DNA of 64,000 nt from NVTR01 sp965237505 (lineage in GTDB: Bacteria; Pseudomonadota; Alphaproteobacteria; Rhodobacterales; Rhodobacteraceae): positions 310,001-374,000 of the forward strand of contig CBDEFR010000004.1 of the NCBI GenBank assembly GCA_965237505.1, read 5' to 3'. Below are positions 8,246 to 18,048 of the stretch, piece after piece; position 1 is the stretch's first letter, and each line of letters begins with the position of its first letter. The notes below the pieces were generated by a model that ran no database searches, was not told the DNA's origin, and saw only the letters and a list, made by a program, of their open reading frames with translations. A program made the position numbers and the translations under genes.

Positions 8246-9013
8246 TCAGAAATGAGGTATCTGTAAACGGCCAAGCCAGGCGGCGAAATCGCGCCCACAT
8301 TTAAAACGGTCCATAGGAGGCGCAAAAGCTTCGATCGCCAGCGCGGTTAGCGGTCCAACGCCTGGCATCGTCTGTAATTGCCGGGTTAGATCTGCATTCT
8401 TTGACAGAACCTTGGCTTTCTTCGTTTTGGCTTCAATTCGGGCTGTCTTCCCGCCGATCTGTAAAATGAGCTCTCGGCACTCTTCAAGGGCCAGTTCAGG
8501 TAACCCTCCGTTCGGCTCCTCAAGGGTTGCTTCGATACGCTTGAGGTTCGCGATACCTGGAGGGAAAACGTGGCCGTATTCATACATCACCGCCCGAAGG
8601 GCATTCACCAATTCAGTTCGCTGGTGGACAAGGCGTTCTCGAACTCGGAACAGTACCCCCCGGGCTTGCTGTTCTTCAGTTTTCGGCTCGACAAAGCGCA
8701 TCTCAGGGCGCTGTGCTGCAATCACGATTGCTTCCGCATCCACCGCATCATTCTTCTGCCGCTTTACGAAGGGCTTCACATACTGTGGAGCGATTAACTT
8801 CACCTCATGCCCAAACTTTGCCATCTGACGAGCCCAGTAGTGAGCGCCGCCGCAGGCTTCCAGGACCACGACACAAGGTGGGTGATCCGCCATGAATTTA
8901 CGGAACTGTGGTCGCGAAAGTTTCTTTCGGAACTTAACCTGCCCAGTCATAGACGCTCCGTGAACTTGAAACACGCTCTTTGCCAGATCCACCCCGATCA
9001 TTATATCTTTCAT
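8246..9013 (-). pseudogene. IS110/IS1111-family transposase, C-terminally truncated
   Basis: 255 residues starting MKDIMIGVDLAKSVFQVHG (first DEDD Asp in GVDLA), with LEACGGAHYWAR, NDAVDAEAI and the C-terminal MPGVGPLTALA region. The family continues past FAAWLG with a Ser-active-site tail of about 80 residues. Here the sequence switches to RLQIPHF and a stop at the patatin junction. The nucleophilic serine domain is lost, so it is inactive. Confidence 0.85.
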
Positions 9014-9181
9014 TTTGCCGCCCTTTCCGCTTTGTGAGTTTCAACACCGCAAACTTGGCACATTGCGATGCCGCCTGGGGAGGGCGGCAACCATCCCATC
9101 TGATGCCGGTATCGAGCGCGACGGTGACGGATGGATCATCGACCCACAAGGCCGCGCCGGCATCCACCCGCAACCAAACGC

Positions 9182-9252
9182 TATCACTTTTTGTTCATGC
9201 CTTCATACTGTATTGATTGCATCTCCAAAAAGTGATATCACCATGAAAGGCA
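9182..9252. promoter_or_regulatory. Nested inverted repeats upstream of vapB (probable operator)
   Basis: The arms TATCACTTTTT (9182-9192) and AAAAAGTGATA (9227-9237) form an 11 bp perfect inverted repeat. A second pair, ATGCCTTCAT around 9197-9206 and ATGAAAGGCAT at 9243-9253, is offset by one base. The pairs lie just upstream of the antitoxin start, where VapB-type antitoxins autoregulate as VapBC complexes. Binding is inferred. Confidence 0.6.
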
Positions 9253-9266
9253 TAAGGAGCAATACC

Positions 9267-9506
9267 GTGGCACAAATTACCATCCGCAGAATCCCCGATG
9301 AAGTTCACCGCGCCCTAAAGGCAAAGGCGCAGCTTGAGGGTCAAAGCGCGGAGGCTTTGGTCCGCAAAATTCTTGCTGAAACGCTTTTTCCGGATGACAG
9401 GCTGCGCCCAGGCGATCTGCTGCGATCTGTTTGGCAAGGCGCTGATCTGAAAGACGTTGAGTTCGAGCGCGATCATTCGCCTCTTCAAGGTGCGTCATTC
9501 GAATGA
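9267..9506 (+). CDS. VapB/FitA-like antitoxin (Arc/RHH type)
   Basis: A 79-residue antitoxin with an N-terminal ribbon-helix-helix (MAQITIRRIPDEVHRALKAK) and a C-terminal toxin-neutralising tail rich in acidic residues. I chose the GTG at 9267 because AAGGAG sits seven bases upstream and the next residues are the classic start of FitA/VapB proteins. An ATG at 9243 is in frame but lies within the operator repeat. The stop overlaps the toxin ATG by four bases. Confidence 0.85.
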   Translation: MAQITIRRIPDEVHRALKAKAQLEGQSAEALVRKILAETLFPDDRLRPGDLLRSVWQGADLKDVEFERDHSPLQGASFE

Positions 9507-9922
9507 TAATACTTGATACTAACGTTGTTTCTGAGACCATGAAGCCGATGCCGGATTCTGGCGTTATGGACTGGTTGAATATGCAAGACATGGCCTCACT
9601 CTGGCTAACTTCTATTACTGTTGCAGAGCTGCGCTTTGGCGTTGCAAATCTGGCCGAAGGCAAGAACCGAACCCAACTGGGAGAGCGCATTGAAACGCTG
9701 GTTTGGAACGCCTTTGACGGCCGCGTAAAGGATTTTGACGTTCCGGCAACAGTCTTTCTCGCCGATCGCGCTGCCGCCGCACGACGGATTGGACGTAAGG
9801 TAGAATTTGCAGATGCAGCTATTGCGGCAATCGCTTTGACACATGGCTTTGCCGTAGCTACGCGAGACACACGGCCTTTTCTGGACATGGGTTGCGATGT
9901 GATTAATCCTTGGGACACGTAA
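9503..9922 (+). CDS. VapC/FitB-like PIN-domain toxin
   Basis: A 139-residue PIN-domain ribonuclease with the expected acidic active site: D5 (ILDTN), E42 (VAELRFG), D104 (FADAAIA) and D122 (TRDTRPF). It is translationally coupled to the antitoxin through ATGA. VapC toxins cleave tRNA or rRNA when the antitoxin is degraded. Both partners look intact, so this is one of the few undamaged accessory systems in the left part of the window. Confidence 0.9.
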   Translation: MIILDTNVVSETMKPMPDSGVMDWLNMQDMASLWLTSITVAELRFGVANLAEGKNRTQLGERIETLVWNAFDGRVKDFDVPATVFLADRAAAARRIGRKVEFADAAIAAIALTHGFAVATRDTRPFLDMGCDVINPWDT

Positions 9923-10111
9923 TGATCGAACCGGTTGTCCGTTGCGCACTTGATGGCAACCAGCCGCGACACTAACAACCGATCTATTCCGATTGAGCCC
10001 AGTTGTGGAAACCGATTTCGTCTGGCGCTTCACCGCAAAAAGGCAATGGAAGTCTGAGTGCCTTTCCATGAAAGCTCGGGCAGGGAAGGCCGGATAGCTG
10101 GAAGAAAGACT

Positions 10112-11260
10112 TTGAGCGAATATCAGTACTACGAGTTCCAGGCGATCGACCGCCCGCTCGGCGAGGCGGACAGGGAAGCGCTGCGGGCGTTGTCGACACG
10201 AGCGCGGATCACCGCCACGAGTTTCACCAATCACTATGAATGGGGCGACTTCAAGGGTGATCCGCGACGGCTCATGGAGCGCTGGTTCGACCTGCATCTC
10301 TATCTCGCGAACTGGGGAACGCGCCGGCTGATGATCCGGCTGCCGAAACGGTTTGTCGACCGCACCCGGCTCGACGCCTTCCTGCGCGGCGGCGACCTGG
10401 CGGAAGTCATGGAGTTGGACGAGTATCTGATCCTCGACATTTACGACGACGGCGATCTACCCGAATACGATGATTGGGACGACGGCTCCGGCTGGCTCGG
10501 CGCGCTGGCGCCGCTGCGGGCCGAACTGCTTTCGGGCGACTGGCGCCTGCCTTATCTCATCTGGCTCGCGGCAGTGGACAACGGGAGCCTGCGGGACGAA
10601 GAACGGGAGCCGCTGCCGGGCATCGGCCCTCTGACCGGCGGCCTCGAAGCCTTCGCCGGCTTCTTTCGCATCGACCCCGATCTCGTGCAGGCGGCCGCCG
10701 AAGCGCCCGCCAATGCCGCAGGTCAGGCGCTTTCGTCCGAAGCTATCCGTGCCGCCGTTGCGGCCATCCCGGAGGCCGAGAAGGCGGCGCTGCTTCATCG
10801 CCTCGCCGAGGGCGACCCTCATGTGGCGGCGGAGGTTCGCAATCGTGTCCGTAAGGCTGTACCGCCGGCGGCCGGAGGCATGCAGGCGGGTCTTCGGACG
10901 ATATCCGCTCTGCGTGTCCGCGCGGCGGTGATCCGCGAGGGGCGCGAAGCCGCCGAAGCGGAACGGCGGGAGGCCGAGCGGGTGCGGCGGGAACGCGAGG
11001 CGGAGGAGGCGCGGCGCGCGCGCCTCGATGCCCTCAGGCTGCGGGGGAAGGACGTGTGGCGCGAGATCGAGGATGAGATCGAAAAGCGTAACGCCAAAGG
11101 CTATGACCGTGCGACGGCCTTGCTTGTCGACCTGCGGGCATTGGCCGGGGAGGACGATGCGATAACGACCTTCTCCGAACGCCTGAACGCGCTCCAGCTA
11201 CGGCACGAACGCAAGACACGGTTCATCGAACGATTGGCCGAGTTGGATCGAACACGATGA
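10112..11260 (+). CDS. Conserved protein upstream of RecD2-like helicase, unknown function
   Basis: About 382 residues. The N-terminal half is Trp/Tyr-rich and acidic (FTNHYEWGDFKGDP, WFDLHLYLANWGTRR, LPEYDDWDDGSGW). The C-terminal half has a charged coiled coil of Arg/Glu/Ala (AERREAERVRREREAEEA) followed by a helical tail. I do not recognise a catalytic motif. A TTG at 10112 preceded by GGAAGAAAG fits the first conserved-looking residues SEYQYYEF; an ATG at 10058 is in frame but adds low-complexity residues. The stop overlaps the helicase start, so the two are one operon and probably act together in DNA processing. Confidence 0.65.
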   Translation: MSEYQYYEFQAIDRPLGEADREALRALSTRARITATSFTNHYEWGDFKGDPRRLMERWFDLHLYLANWGTRRLMIRLPKRFVDRTRLDAFLRGGDLAEVMELDEYLILDIYDDGDLPEYDDWDDGSGWLGALAPLRAELLSGDWRLPYLIWLAAVDNGSLRDEEREPLPGIGPLTGGLEAFAGFFRIDPDLVQAAAEAPANAAGQALSSEAIRAAVAAIPEAEKAALLHRLAEGDPHVAAEVRNRVRKAVPPAAGGMQAGLRTISALRVRAAVIREGREAAEAERREAERVRREREAEEARRARLDALRLRGKDVWREIEDEIEKRNAKGYDRATALLVDLRALAGEDDAITTFSERLNALQLRHERKTRFIERLAELDRTR

Positions 11261-13569
11261 CGCCGGATCTTGCCGTTGGCGTGAACGATCGGCCGGCGAA
11301 CCCGCTCGGGCCATCGCCGAACCAGGAGGTTCTGGCCGGCCTCGTCGAGCGGGTGACGTTCCACAATGCCGATAACGGGTTCTGCGTTCTGCGCATCAAG
11401 GCCCGCGGCCACCGCGATCTGGTGACGGTCGTTGGCCACGCCGCCATGGTCTCGGCCGGGGAGTGGATCACCGCATCGGGGGAATGGATCAACGACCGTA
11501 CCCACGGGCAGCAGTTCAAGGCGCGCTTCATGCGCACTTCGGAGCCCTCGTCGATCGAGGGCATCGAGAAATACCTCGGCTCCGGCATGATCCGCGGCAT
11601 CGGCCCGGTCTATGCCGGGAAGATGGTCAGGGCGTTCGGCGAGAAGGTGTTCGATATCATCGAGGCGGAGCCGGAACGGCTGCGCGAGGTGACCGGCATC
11701 GGCCGGGTGCGCGCCAAACGCATCACCGACGCCTGGGCCGAGCAGAAGGTCATCCGCGAGATCATGGTGTTCCTGTACGGCCATGGCGTCGGCACGGCGC
11801 GGGCGGTGCGGATCTACAAGGCCTACGGCGTGGATGCCGTTCAGGTCATGACCGAGAACCCGTACCGCCTTGCCCGCGACATTCGTGGTATCGGGTTCAA
11901 GACCGCCGACGCGATCGCCATGAAGCTCGGCATCGAGAAAACGGCCATGATCCGGGTGCGCGCGGGGATTTCGCATGCGCTGACCGAGGCGATGGACGAC
12001 GGTCATTGCGGCCTGCCCACTGAAGAGCTTGCGCCGCTCGCCGTCGAATTGCTGGAAGTCCCGAATGAGTTGGTTCAAACCGCTCTGGACCTCGAACTGG
12101 CCGAGGGAACGGTCGTCGCGGACACGGTTGCGGGAACGCCCTGTATATTCCTTGGCGGCCTGTACCGGGCCGAACGGGCGATCGGCGAACGGTTTCAGAA
12201 GATCGCGGGCGGCAGGCTCCCTTGGCCGGATATCAATGCCGGCAAGGCGCTGCCCTGGGTCGAGAGGAAGACCGGCCTGTCGCTTGCGGCGAGCCAGGCC
12301 GAGGCGGTTCGCCTGGCCCTGATCTCCAAGGCCATGGTCATCACGGGCGGGCCGGGCGTGGGCAAGACGACCATCGTCAACGCCATCCTGCGCATCCTGG
12401 CCGCCAAGGGCGTGACCCTGCTGCTCTGCGCGCCGACCGGCCGCGCCGCCAAGCGGATGACGGAGGCCACCGGGTTCGAGGCCATGACGATCCACCGGCT
12501 GCTCGAGGTCGATCCCAGGGGCGGCGGGTTCAAGCGCAACGCCGACAACCCGCTCGACTGCGGACTTCTGGTCGTCGACGAGACCTCGATGGTGGATGTC
12601 ATGCTGATGCGGGCGTTGCTGACGGCGGTCCCCGACGAAGCCGCTCTGTTGATCGTCGGCGACATCGACCAACTGCCCTCGGTCGGTCCGGGTCAGGTGC
12701 TGGCCGATATCATCGCCTCCGGCGCGGTCCCCGTCGTGCGGCTGACCGAGGTATTCCGCCAGGCGGCGCTAAGCCGGATCGTCACCAGTGCGCACGGGAT
12801 CAACCGGGGCGCCATTCCCGATCTTTCCAGGCCCGAGGGCGACAGCGACTTCTACTTCGTGCAGGCGGACGATCCGGAAACCGCGGTCCCCATGATCATC
12901 GAGTTGGTAAAGACGCGCATCCCGAAGCGCTTCGGGCTCGACCCGGTGCGCGACATTCAGGTGCTGTGCCCGATGAACCGCGGCGGCGCCGGCGCCCGCT
13001 CGCTCAACATCGAGTTGCAGGCCGCCCTCAATCCGGCCGGCGAGCGCAAGGTCGAGCGCAAGGTCGAGCGCTTCGGCTGGACCTTCGCGCCCGGCGACAA
13101 GGTGATGCAGATCGAGAACGACTACGACAAGGAGGTTTATAACGGCGACATCGGCTATGTCGACGATGTCGATCCCGATGAAGGCGAGCTGATCGCGCGT
13201 TTCGACGAGCGCGTGCTCACCTATGGTTTCGGCGAACTCGACACCCTGGTTCCGGCCTACGCCGCGACCATTCACAAGAGCCAGGGCTCGGAGTATCCCG
13301 CCGTCGTCATTCCCATCCTGACCCAGCACTACGCCATGCTCCAGCGGAACCTGCTCTACACCGGCGTGACGCGCGGCAAGCGGCTCGTCGTGCTGGTCGG
13401 ACAGAAGAAGGCCGTGGCCATCGCCGTGCGCAACGTCTCGGGACGGCGGCGCTGGTCGAAGCTCGACGAGTGGCTCGGCGAAGCGGATGTCGGCGGTGTC
13501 ACAGCCGGCTTGCGCTCTCTTCCGGCTGTTGATCCGGGAGGCGGGCTTGCAAGCGGCGTGCGGCGGTAG
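11257..13569 (+). CDS. RecD2-like ATP-dependent DNA helicase
   Basis: 770 residues, the length of RecD2-type SF1B helicases. The N-terminal OB-like region (LVERVTFHNADNGFCVLRIK) is followed by helix-hairpin-helix repeats (GIGPVYAGKMV, GIGRVRAKRI, IRGIGFKTADAIA). Walker A GGPGVGKTT lies near residue 365, Walker B LLVVDETSMVD near 438, GDIDQLPSVG near 468 and motif V/VI YAATIHKSQGSEYP near 668. It unwinds DNA 5' to 3'. In this block it pairs with RecQ, TopIII and SSB as island replication or repair functions. The C-terminal 30 residues are Gly/Ala-rich and atypical. Confidence 0.9.
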   Translation: MTPDLAVGVNDRPANPLGPSPNQEVLAGLVERVTFHNADNGFCVLRIKARGHRDLVTVVGHAAMVSAGEWITASGEWINDRTHGQQFKARFMRTSEPSSIEGIEKYLGSGMIRGIGPVYAGKMVRAFGEKVFDIIEAEPERLREVTGIGRVRAKRITDAWAEQKVIREIMVFLYGHGVGTARAVRIYKAYGVDAVQVMTENPYRLARDIRGIGFKTADAIAMKLGIEKTAMIRVRAGISHALTEAMDDGHCGLPTEELAPLAVELLEVPNELVQTALDLELAEGTVVADTVAGTPCIFLGGLYRAERAIGERFQKIAGGRLPWPDINAGKALPWVERKTGLSLAASQAEAVRLALISKAMVITGGPGVGKTTIVNAILRILAAKGVTLLLCAPTGRAAKRMTEATGFEAMTIHRLLEVDPRGGGFKRNADNPLDCGLLVVDETSMVDVMLMRALLTAVPDEAALLIVGDIDQLPSVGPGQVLADIIASGAVPVVRLTEVFRQAALSRIVTSAHGINRGAIPDLSRPEGDSDFYFVQADDPETAVPMIIELVKTRIPKRFGLDPVRDIQVLCPMNRGGAGARSLNIELQAALNPAGERKVERKVERFGWTFAPGDKVMQIENDYDKEVYNGDIGYVDDVDPDEGELIARFDERVLTYGFGELDTLVPAYAATIHKSQGSEYPAVVIPILTQHYAMLQRNLLYTGVTRGKRLVVLVGQKKAVAIAVRNVSGRRRWSKLDEWLGEADVGGVTAGLRSLPAVDPGGGLASGVRR

Positions 13570-13594
13570 TTGCCGACGCCCGTCGGCCGATGGG

Positions 13595-14248
13595 TCAGTG
13601 GATCGTCGGCTTGCCCATGGCGAACGTCGAGAGACCTAGCCGCCGCGCCCGGTTGCAGGAGAGCACCACGGTCTGGAGTTCTTTCTCGGCGGTGCGGGAC
13701 AGCTCCTTCAGGAGCTTGACCGTGACCGCCAATGTCTCTTCGGATCCCGTTGGCACCGGCACTTGTTGCATTAGATCCAGGCAACCATGCATGCTGGCGT
13801 TGATCTCCGCGAGATGGTCCAGGGCCTCACTGGCGCTCTCGGGAACATCGACGGATTCCTCGTCGCCGAACAATCCCTCAACGAAGCCTTCGATTTCCTC
13901 CACGCGCGTACGGCACAGGCGTTGGAGATCGTCGGGATCCGGCTTGACCGACTGCCTTGCCAGCCGGAACGGCTTCGTTCTCGACTGCCGTCCAGCCAAA
14001 TCGTTCCAGAGGCTCGTCAGATCCTGCAACAACGCGTTGAAAGCATCCATGTCGTCGAACTCGGGCCACTCGCCACCCCACAGGTCTTTCAATGCCTGGA
14101 TTGGGGAGATATCGGTCCGGGTCGTGGCGATAGTGCCGAGAAACCGTGTGCGCACCGCATGAAACGGTATGGGGCAAGCGTACCTTTGGAGAAGGCCGCG
14201 GATCTTCCTGTCCCCGACGTATTTGAGGGAGGGGTGTTTCATCGCCAT
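13595..14248 (-). CDS. Hypothetical protein next to the integrase
   Basis: 217 residues, no signal peptide or membrane segment. The middle contains WGGEWPEFDDMDAFNALLQ and an acidic EEIEGFVEGLFGDEE stretch, vaguely like YecA/UPF0149 helical proteins, but I cannot assign it. The ATG at 14246-14248 overlaps the integrase stop by one base (TAATG), so it is co-translated with the integrase. It may be an island maintenance gene. Confidence 0.6.
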   Translation of the reverse strand: MAMKHPSLKYVGDRKIRGLLQRYACPIPFHAVRTRFLGTIATTRTDISPIQALKDLWGGEWPEFDDMDAFNALLQDLTSLWNDLAGRQSRTKPFRLARQSVKPDPDDLQRLCRTRVEEIEGFVEGLFGDEESVDVPESASEALDHLAEINASMHGCLDLMQQVPVPTGSEETLAVTVKLLKELSRTAEKELQTVVLSCNRARRLGLSTFAMGKPTIH

Positions 14249-15492
14249 TACGCCGCCGTGCCGCCGACATCCGGTTTCGTGGACGATCCGTTTCGATTTT
14301 CCGCGCGCGCACGTCTGGATTTGACGCTCAGAAGGTCCGCCCCGATGCTGGCGGCAACCCTCGCCGCCGATGCCTGCATCGAGTCCCGCGCCAGATGCGC
14401 ATACCGCGCCGTTGTCTCGACCTGCGTGTGGCCGAGCAGTTTTCCGATCATTGGCAGGCTTTCGCCGAGCGCCAGCGCGCGGCTGGCAAACGAATGGCGC
14501 AGGTCATGAAGCCGGATATCCTCCAGCCCTGCCCGCGCCCTCAGGCGGTACCATCGGGCGTCGATGCTCGACAGGTGGTCTCCCGGTTTCTTGCCGGGGA
14601 AGACCCACGGACCGCCGGCGACGCGCGGCAGGTCCGCAAGGATCTTCGCCGCCGACGGCGACAGCGGAACCGCCCGCGGCCCCGTCTTGGCGTCCCGCAG
14701 ATGCAACTCGCCCGCATCGAGATCGACATCCTCCCAGCGCAACGTCAGGATCTCGTTGCGCCGGCAGCCGGTCAGCATCAGCAGCCGGATGGCCGCCGCC
14801 GCGCGCGCCGACATGCCGCCCTCGGCCGCGGCCTCGCTCAACAAACGCCCCAGACGGCGGAACTCCCCTTCCGTCAGGAACCGCTCCCGCTTGCGCTCCC
14901 TGTAATTGACCACGAACCGGCACGGGTTGCCGCCCTCAGGCGCGAGGCCCCAGGCCTCGGCCTGATTGAACATCCGCGAGCACGTGGCCACCGCCTTGTT
15001 CGCCATGGCCGGCACGTCGCACAGCTTGTAATACATCTCCGTGACGTGCTTGCGCTCGACCGCCGCGAGGGGCAGATCGCCGAGTTCGGGCAGGATGCAT
15101 TTTCGGATCACCCGGCCGCACTGCTCCGCCGTCGCCGGCTTGCAGCGCACCGCCACATGCTCCTCCAGATACCGCGCCGCGAGTTCGGCCACCGTCGGCC
15201 CCGTCCGCGGCGCCATGGGCGCGGGGATCGGCTCCTCGCCCGCCTTGACGCGGGCGATGATCAGCGCCGCCCGCCGGCGCGCCTGGTCCGCGGAAATCAC
15301 CCCGTGGCGGCCCACCGTCACCCGCTTCGGCCCGCCCGGCCCGCGGGTCTGCGCCACGTAGACCCTGGCGCCCGACGGATAGACCCGAACCCCGAAGCCG
15401 GTCAGGTCCCGGTCCCAGAACACCGTGTCCTTCTCGACCCCGAGCGCTTCCACCGTGCGCTTCGAGATCGTGCCGCGTTGCAGCTTCGCCAT
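14248..15492 (-). CDS. int: Tyrosine recombinase / integrase (P4-like)
   Basis: 414 residues. It has an N-terminal arm-binding domain (ISKRTVEALGVEKDTVFWDR, FGVRVYPSG), a core-binding domain, and a catalytic domain with Arg in TGCRRNEILTLRW, HDLRHSFAS, GHTQVETTARYAHL and the nucleophilic Tyr. All catalytic residues are present. The ATG at 15490-15492 was chosen because GGAGCGGGGG precedes it and residues MAKLQRGTISKRTVEAL match integrase starts. It lies in tandem with a second integrase at 15531-16714 and should drive site-specific integration or excision of the island. Confidence 0.9.
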   Translation of the reverse strand: MAKLQRGTISKRTVEALGVEKDTVFWDRDLTGFGVRVYPSGARVYVAQTRGPGGPKRVTVGRHGVISADQARRRAALIIARVKAGEEPIPAPMAPRTGPTVAELAARYLEEHVAVRCKPATAEQCGRVIRKCILPELGDLPLAAVERKHVTEMYYKLCDVPAMANKAVATCSRMFNQAEAWGLAPEGGNPCRFVVNYRERKRERFLTEGEFRRLGRLLSEAAAEGGMSARAAAAIRLLMLTGCRRNEILTLRWEDVDLDAGELHLRDAKTGPRAVPLSPSAAKILADLPRVAGGPWVFPGKKPGDHLSSIDARWYRLRARAGLEDIRLHDLRHSFASRALALGESLPMIGKLLGHTQVETTARYAHLARDSMQASAARVAASIGADLLSVKSRRARAENRNGSSTKPDVGGTAA

Positions 15493-15530
15493 CGTTCCCC
15501 CGCTCCCTCGGATGTCCCGGTGCGCGCGCC

Positions 15531-16714
15531 TTACGCCGCGGCCGCTTCGTCCGGCATGATGTCGGCGCTTATGCTGCCCGCCACCTTGGCGGCCGAGGCC
15601 TTCTCGCTGTCCCGCGCGAGATGGGCGTAGCGGGCCGTGGTCCCCACCTTCGAATGGCCGAGCAACTTTCCGATCATGGTCAGGCTCTCGCCCAGCGCCA
15701 GCGCGCGGCTGGCGTACGAATGGCGAAAATCGTGAATGCGCACATCCTTGAGCCCGGCCCGTATCCGCAGCCGCTGCCAATGCTGGTCGATGCCCGACAG
15801 GCGGGCGCCCGGCTTCTTGCCGACGATCACCCAGGGGTTGTCCGGAACTCGGGGATGCCGGCGAGAACCTCGACCGCCGTGGGCGTCAGCGGCACCATGC
15901 GCGTGCCCGTCTTGGCGTCGCGGAGACGCAGTTCGCCCGCCGTCCGGTCCACGTCGTCCCAACGCAAGGTCAGGATCTCGTTTTTCCGGCACCCGGTCAG
16001 GATCAGCAGACGGATCGCCGCGATCGCTTGCGGCCAGATCGAGGCGTTCGCCTCCGCTTCGTCCAGCACCCGGCCGAGCCGGTGGATCTCCTCGCGCGTC
16101 AGGAACCGCTCGCGTTCCTGCTCCTTGTAGCGGCGCACCGAGCGGCACGGGTTCCTCCCGGCCGGCGTCAGATCCCAGGCCTCGGCCAGGGAGAACCTCT
16201 TGGAGAGAACCTTGATCGCCACGTTGGCCGCGCGCGGCGTGCCGCGAAGCCTGTAATGCAATGCCGCGGCATGCCCGCGTTCGACGGCGCCGACCGGCAT
16301 CCCGCCCAGTTCCGGAAGGATGTGGTTATCGAGCACCCCCCGGTAGATCCCCGCCGTGTACGGCTTGCAATGCACCGCCACATGCGCACGCATGTAGCGC
16401 TCCGCCAGATCAGCCACGGTGAGCTCGGGATCCGGCGGCGCGGGGACGGCATCTTCACCCCGCTTGATGCGGTCGATGATGGCTGCCGCCTCCTTGCGCG
16501 CCCGCTCGGCGACGACGTCTCCATGGCGTCCGATGGTGACTCGCTTCGGCCCGTTCGGTCCCCGGCTCTGGACCACATACATTTTACGGCCCGTGCCATA
16601 GACCCTCACACCGAAGCCTGGCAGGTCATGGTCCCAGAAGACGGCGTCGCCACCCTCGACGGCAAGCGCGTCGACGGTGCGTTTGGTGATCCTCAAGTCG
16701 CTTCGTCTGGCCAT
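15531..16714 (-). pseudogene. int: Second tyrosine integrase, frameshifted
   Basis: The N-terminal 295 codons (MARRSDLRITKRTVDALAV to the Arg motif TGCRKNEILTLRW) are in one frame. The rest, beginning RVPDNPWVIVGKK and containing HDFRHSYAS, GHSKVGTTARYAH and the Tyr, is in another frame ending at 15531. The switch is a missing C in the CCCC run near 15853; restoring it gives a continuous 394-residue integrase. It is a paralogue of the neighbouring integrase. It may be a true pseudogene or a base-call error. Confidence 0.85.
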
Positions 16715-16939
16715 CGCTCATGCCCTCGGACATGTCTCTCGTGGCGGTTCGCCTTTCGGAAGCGTAATCATTTCGCATACGACCGACATCGAACTGGGAC
16801 GCATTCAAGCGCATGCGTGTCGGGAATGCAAGACGCCCATGGGAATGCGCATGGGAAGATGTATGCACGAAATATAGCGTAAAACCGCCGTTTTATCGTA
16901 CTCCAGCGCAGTCGTGCGCGTCCATGGCGAAATGGAGAA

Positions 16940-17644
16940 TTATATAATGGTGTTCCAGTCCGGCTTGCAGACGATCTGGTGGACGCCGTTGCGCTCGGCC
17001 CAGCTCGCCGCGATCTTCTCGACGCCGGGGCCGCCGCCATGCACGAGGACGATGTCGGCGTACTTGGCGCGGGTCTTGTCGAGCCGCTCGATGACGGCTG
17101 CCGGGTTCGCGATGTCCCTGCCGTCGGCGATCGCCACCAGCGTTCCCTGCGGCAGATGCGCCATGGTCTTGCGGTCCTTGCGGGCGCGCTGGAAGTCACG
17201 GGCGTCGATGGCTGCCGAGGTCAGCTTGCCGGTCTGCGAGGTGTGCGATCCGCGCCGGGGCCGCCACATGCTGCCGGTCTCGACCCGGTATGCGTCGGCG
17301 GCTGCATCGCGCATGATCTCGAAGGCGTCGCGTCGTGCGGTGAGGTTCTGCGAACGGTCGGTGACGAGTTCCAGTTCGCGCGACTTGATCTCGGTTCCGT
17401 CCTGCTCGCGCTTGAGGTCGCGCAGTCCGGGCATCAGCTTGTCGGCGGCCCTATCGAGGCGCTGGGTCTGGCTGTCGAGCATGTTGACGAAACCCCAGAG
17501 CAGGCTTTCGCGCTCGTCGCTGAGCTGGGTGCCGTCCGGGCCGACGCCCTGGGCGATGATGCGGAAGGATTCGAGCACGGCGTGCTCGCAGGCTGCCGCT
17601 GTTGCGGAATGTTCGTGCGTTTCGATCTGTTCAATGATGTTCAT
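16940..17644 (-). CDS. DUF2493 (SLOG-type) protein, C-terminally short
   Basis: The helical N-terminal region holds a coiled-coil-like stretch (RLDRAADKLMPGLRDLKRE). The C-terminal DUF2493 Rossmann-like segment reads TLVAIADGRDI, DIVLVHGGGPGVEKIAASWA and VCKPDWN. Family proteins continue for tens of residues after KPDW; here the frame stops two codons after PDWNT, next to the integrase promoter region. The terminus is probably lost at an island junction. The ATG at 17642-17644 has a good GGGAG site; nine residues upstream another ATG is possible. SLOG domains bind nucleotides, but the role in integrative elements is unknown. Confidence 0.75.
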   Translation of the reverse strand: MNIIEQIETHEHSATAAACEHAVLESFRIIAQGVGPDGTQLSDERESLLWGFVNMLDSQTQRLDRAADKLMPGLRDLKREQDGTEIKSRELELVTDRSQNLTARRDAFEIMRDAAADAYRVETGSMWRPRRGSHTSQTGKLTSAAIDARDFQRARKDRKTMAHLPQGTLVAIADGRDIANPAAVIERLDKTRAKYADIVLVHGGGPGVEKIAASWAERNGVHQIVCKPDWNTII

Positions 17645-18048
17645 GACGATCTCCCGATCTTTGAGTTGCATCGTCCCGGAGCGTGTGCCCCGAGGTGATG
17701 TCCTGTTTTTTCACGCGCGCGCAGCGGAGCCACCGGGGCCGGAATGAATGGCCCGGTGTGGTGCGCGAGTGGTGCGGGCGCAGGGAGCACGTGTGGGAAA
17801 ATAGGAGATCACGTCGGAGTGCATATTTGTTTGTTCCTGGCACAGCCCCCTTCGGCCGTGCCGCCCGGCACACCCTCCGCAATCGATGCACGGACCGTGC
17901 CGCCTTCCTGGCAAGCGACAGCGCGCAGCGATCCTGCGAGCGAAGGCGGCAGGGATCGCAGAGGAAATCGGCGCACAGCGACGATTGCAACGGAGAGCCC
18001 GGCCCGAAGGGGCCGCCCGAATCGATCGCCTGGATGCACACCGCGCCA
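17645..18048. other. Non-coding stretch, nothing assigned
   Basis: Roughly 400 GC-rich bases between the DUF2493 gene and the next small gene. Short GC stem candidates are visible (for example GGCCCGAAGGGGCC around 18000). I see no start with ribosome-binding site, no tRNA and no recognisable protein. Promoters for the leftward genes probably lie here. Confidence 0.4.

Noticed and set aside
9182..9237. CRISPR-like or satellite repeats
   Set aside because: Only inverted pairs are present, with no regular direct repeat and spacer; no CRISPR array is visible anywhere in the window.
11101..12672. Long minus-strand open frame of 523 codons
   Set aside because: It is antisense to the recD2-like gene; composition is His/Arg/Asp-rich mirror sequence without motifs, a GC-rich shadow frame.
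13595..14248. Assignment to the YecA/UPF0149 family
   Set aside because: Only a loose resemblance in one Trp/acidic stretch and no C-terminal SEC-C motif; left as hypothetical.
16715..16939. tRNA or att core next to the integrases
   Set aside because: The region has short repeated CATGGGA words but no tRNA cloverleaf, and no second copy of a core sequence in the window.
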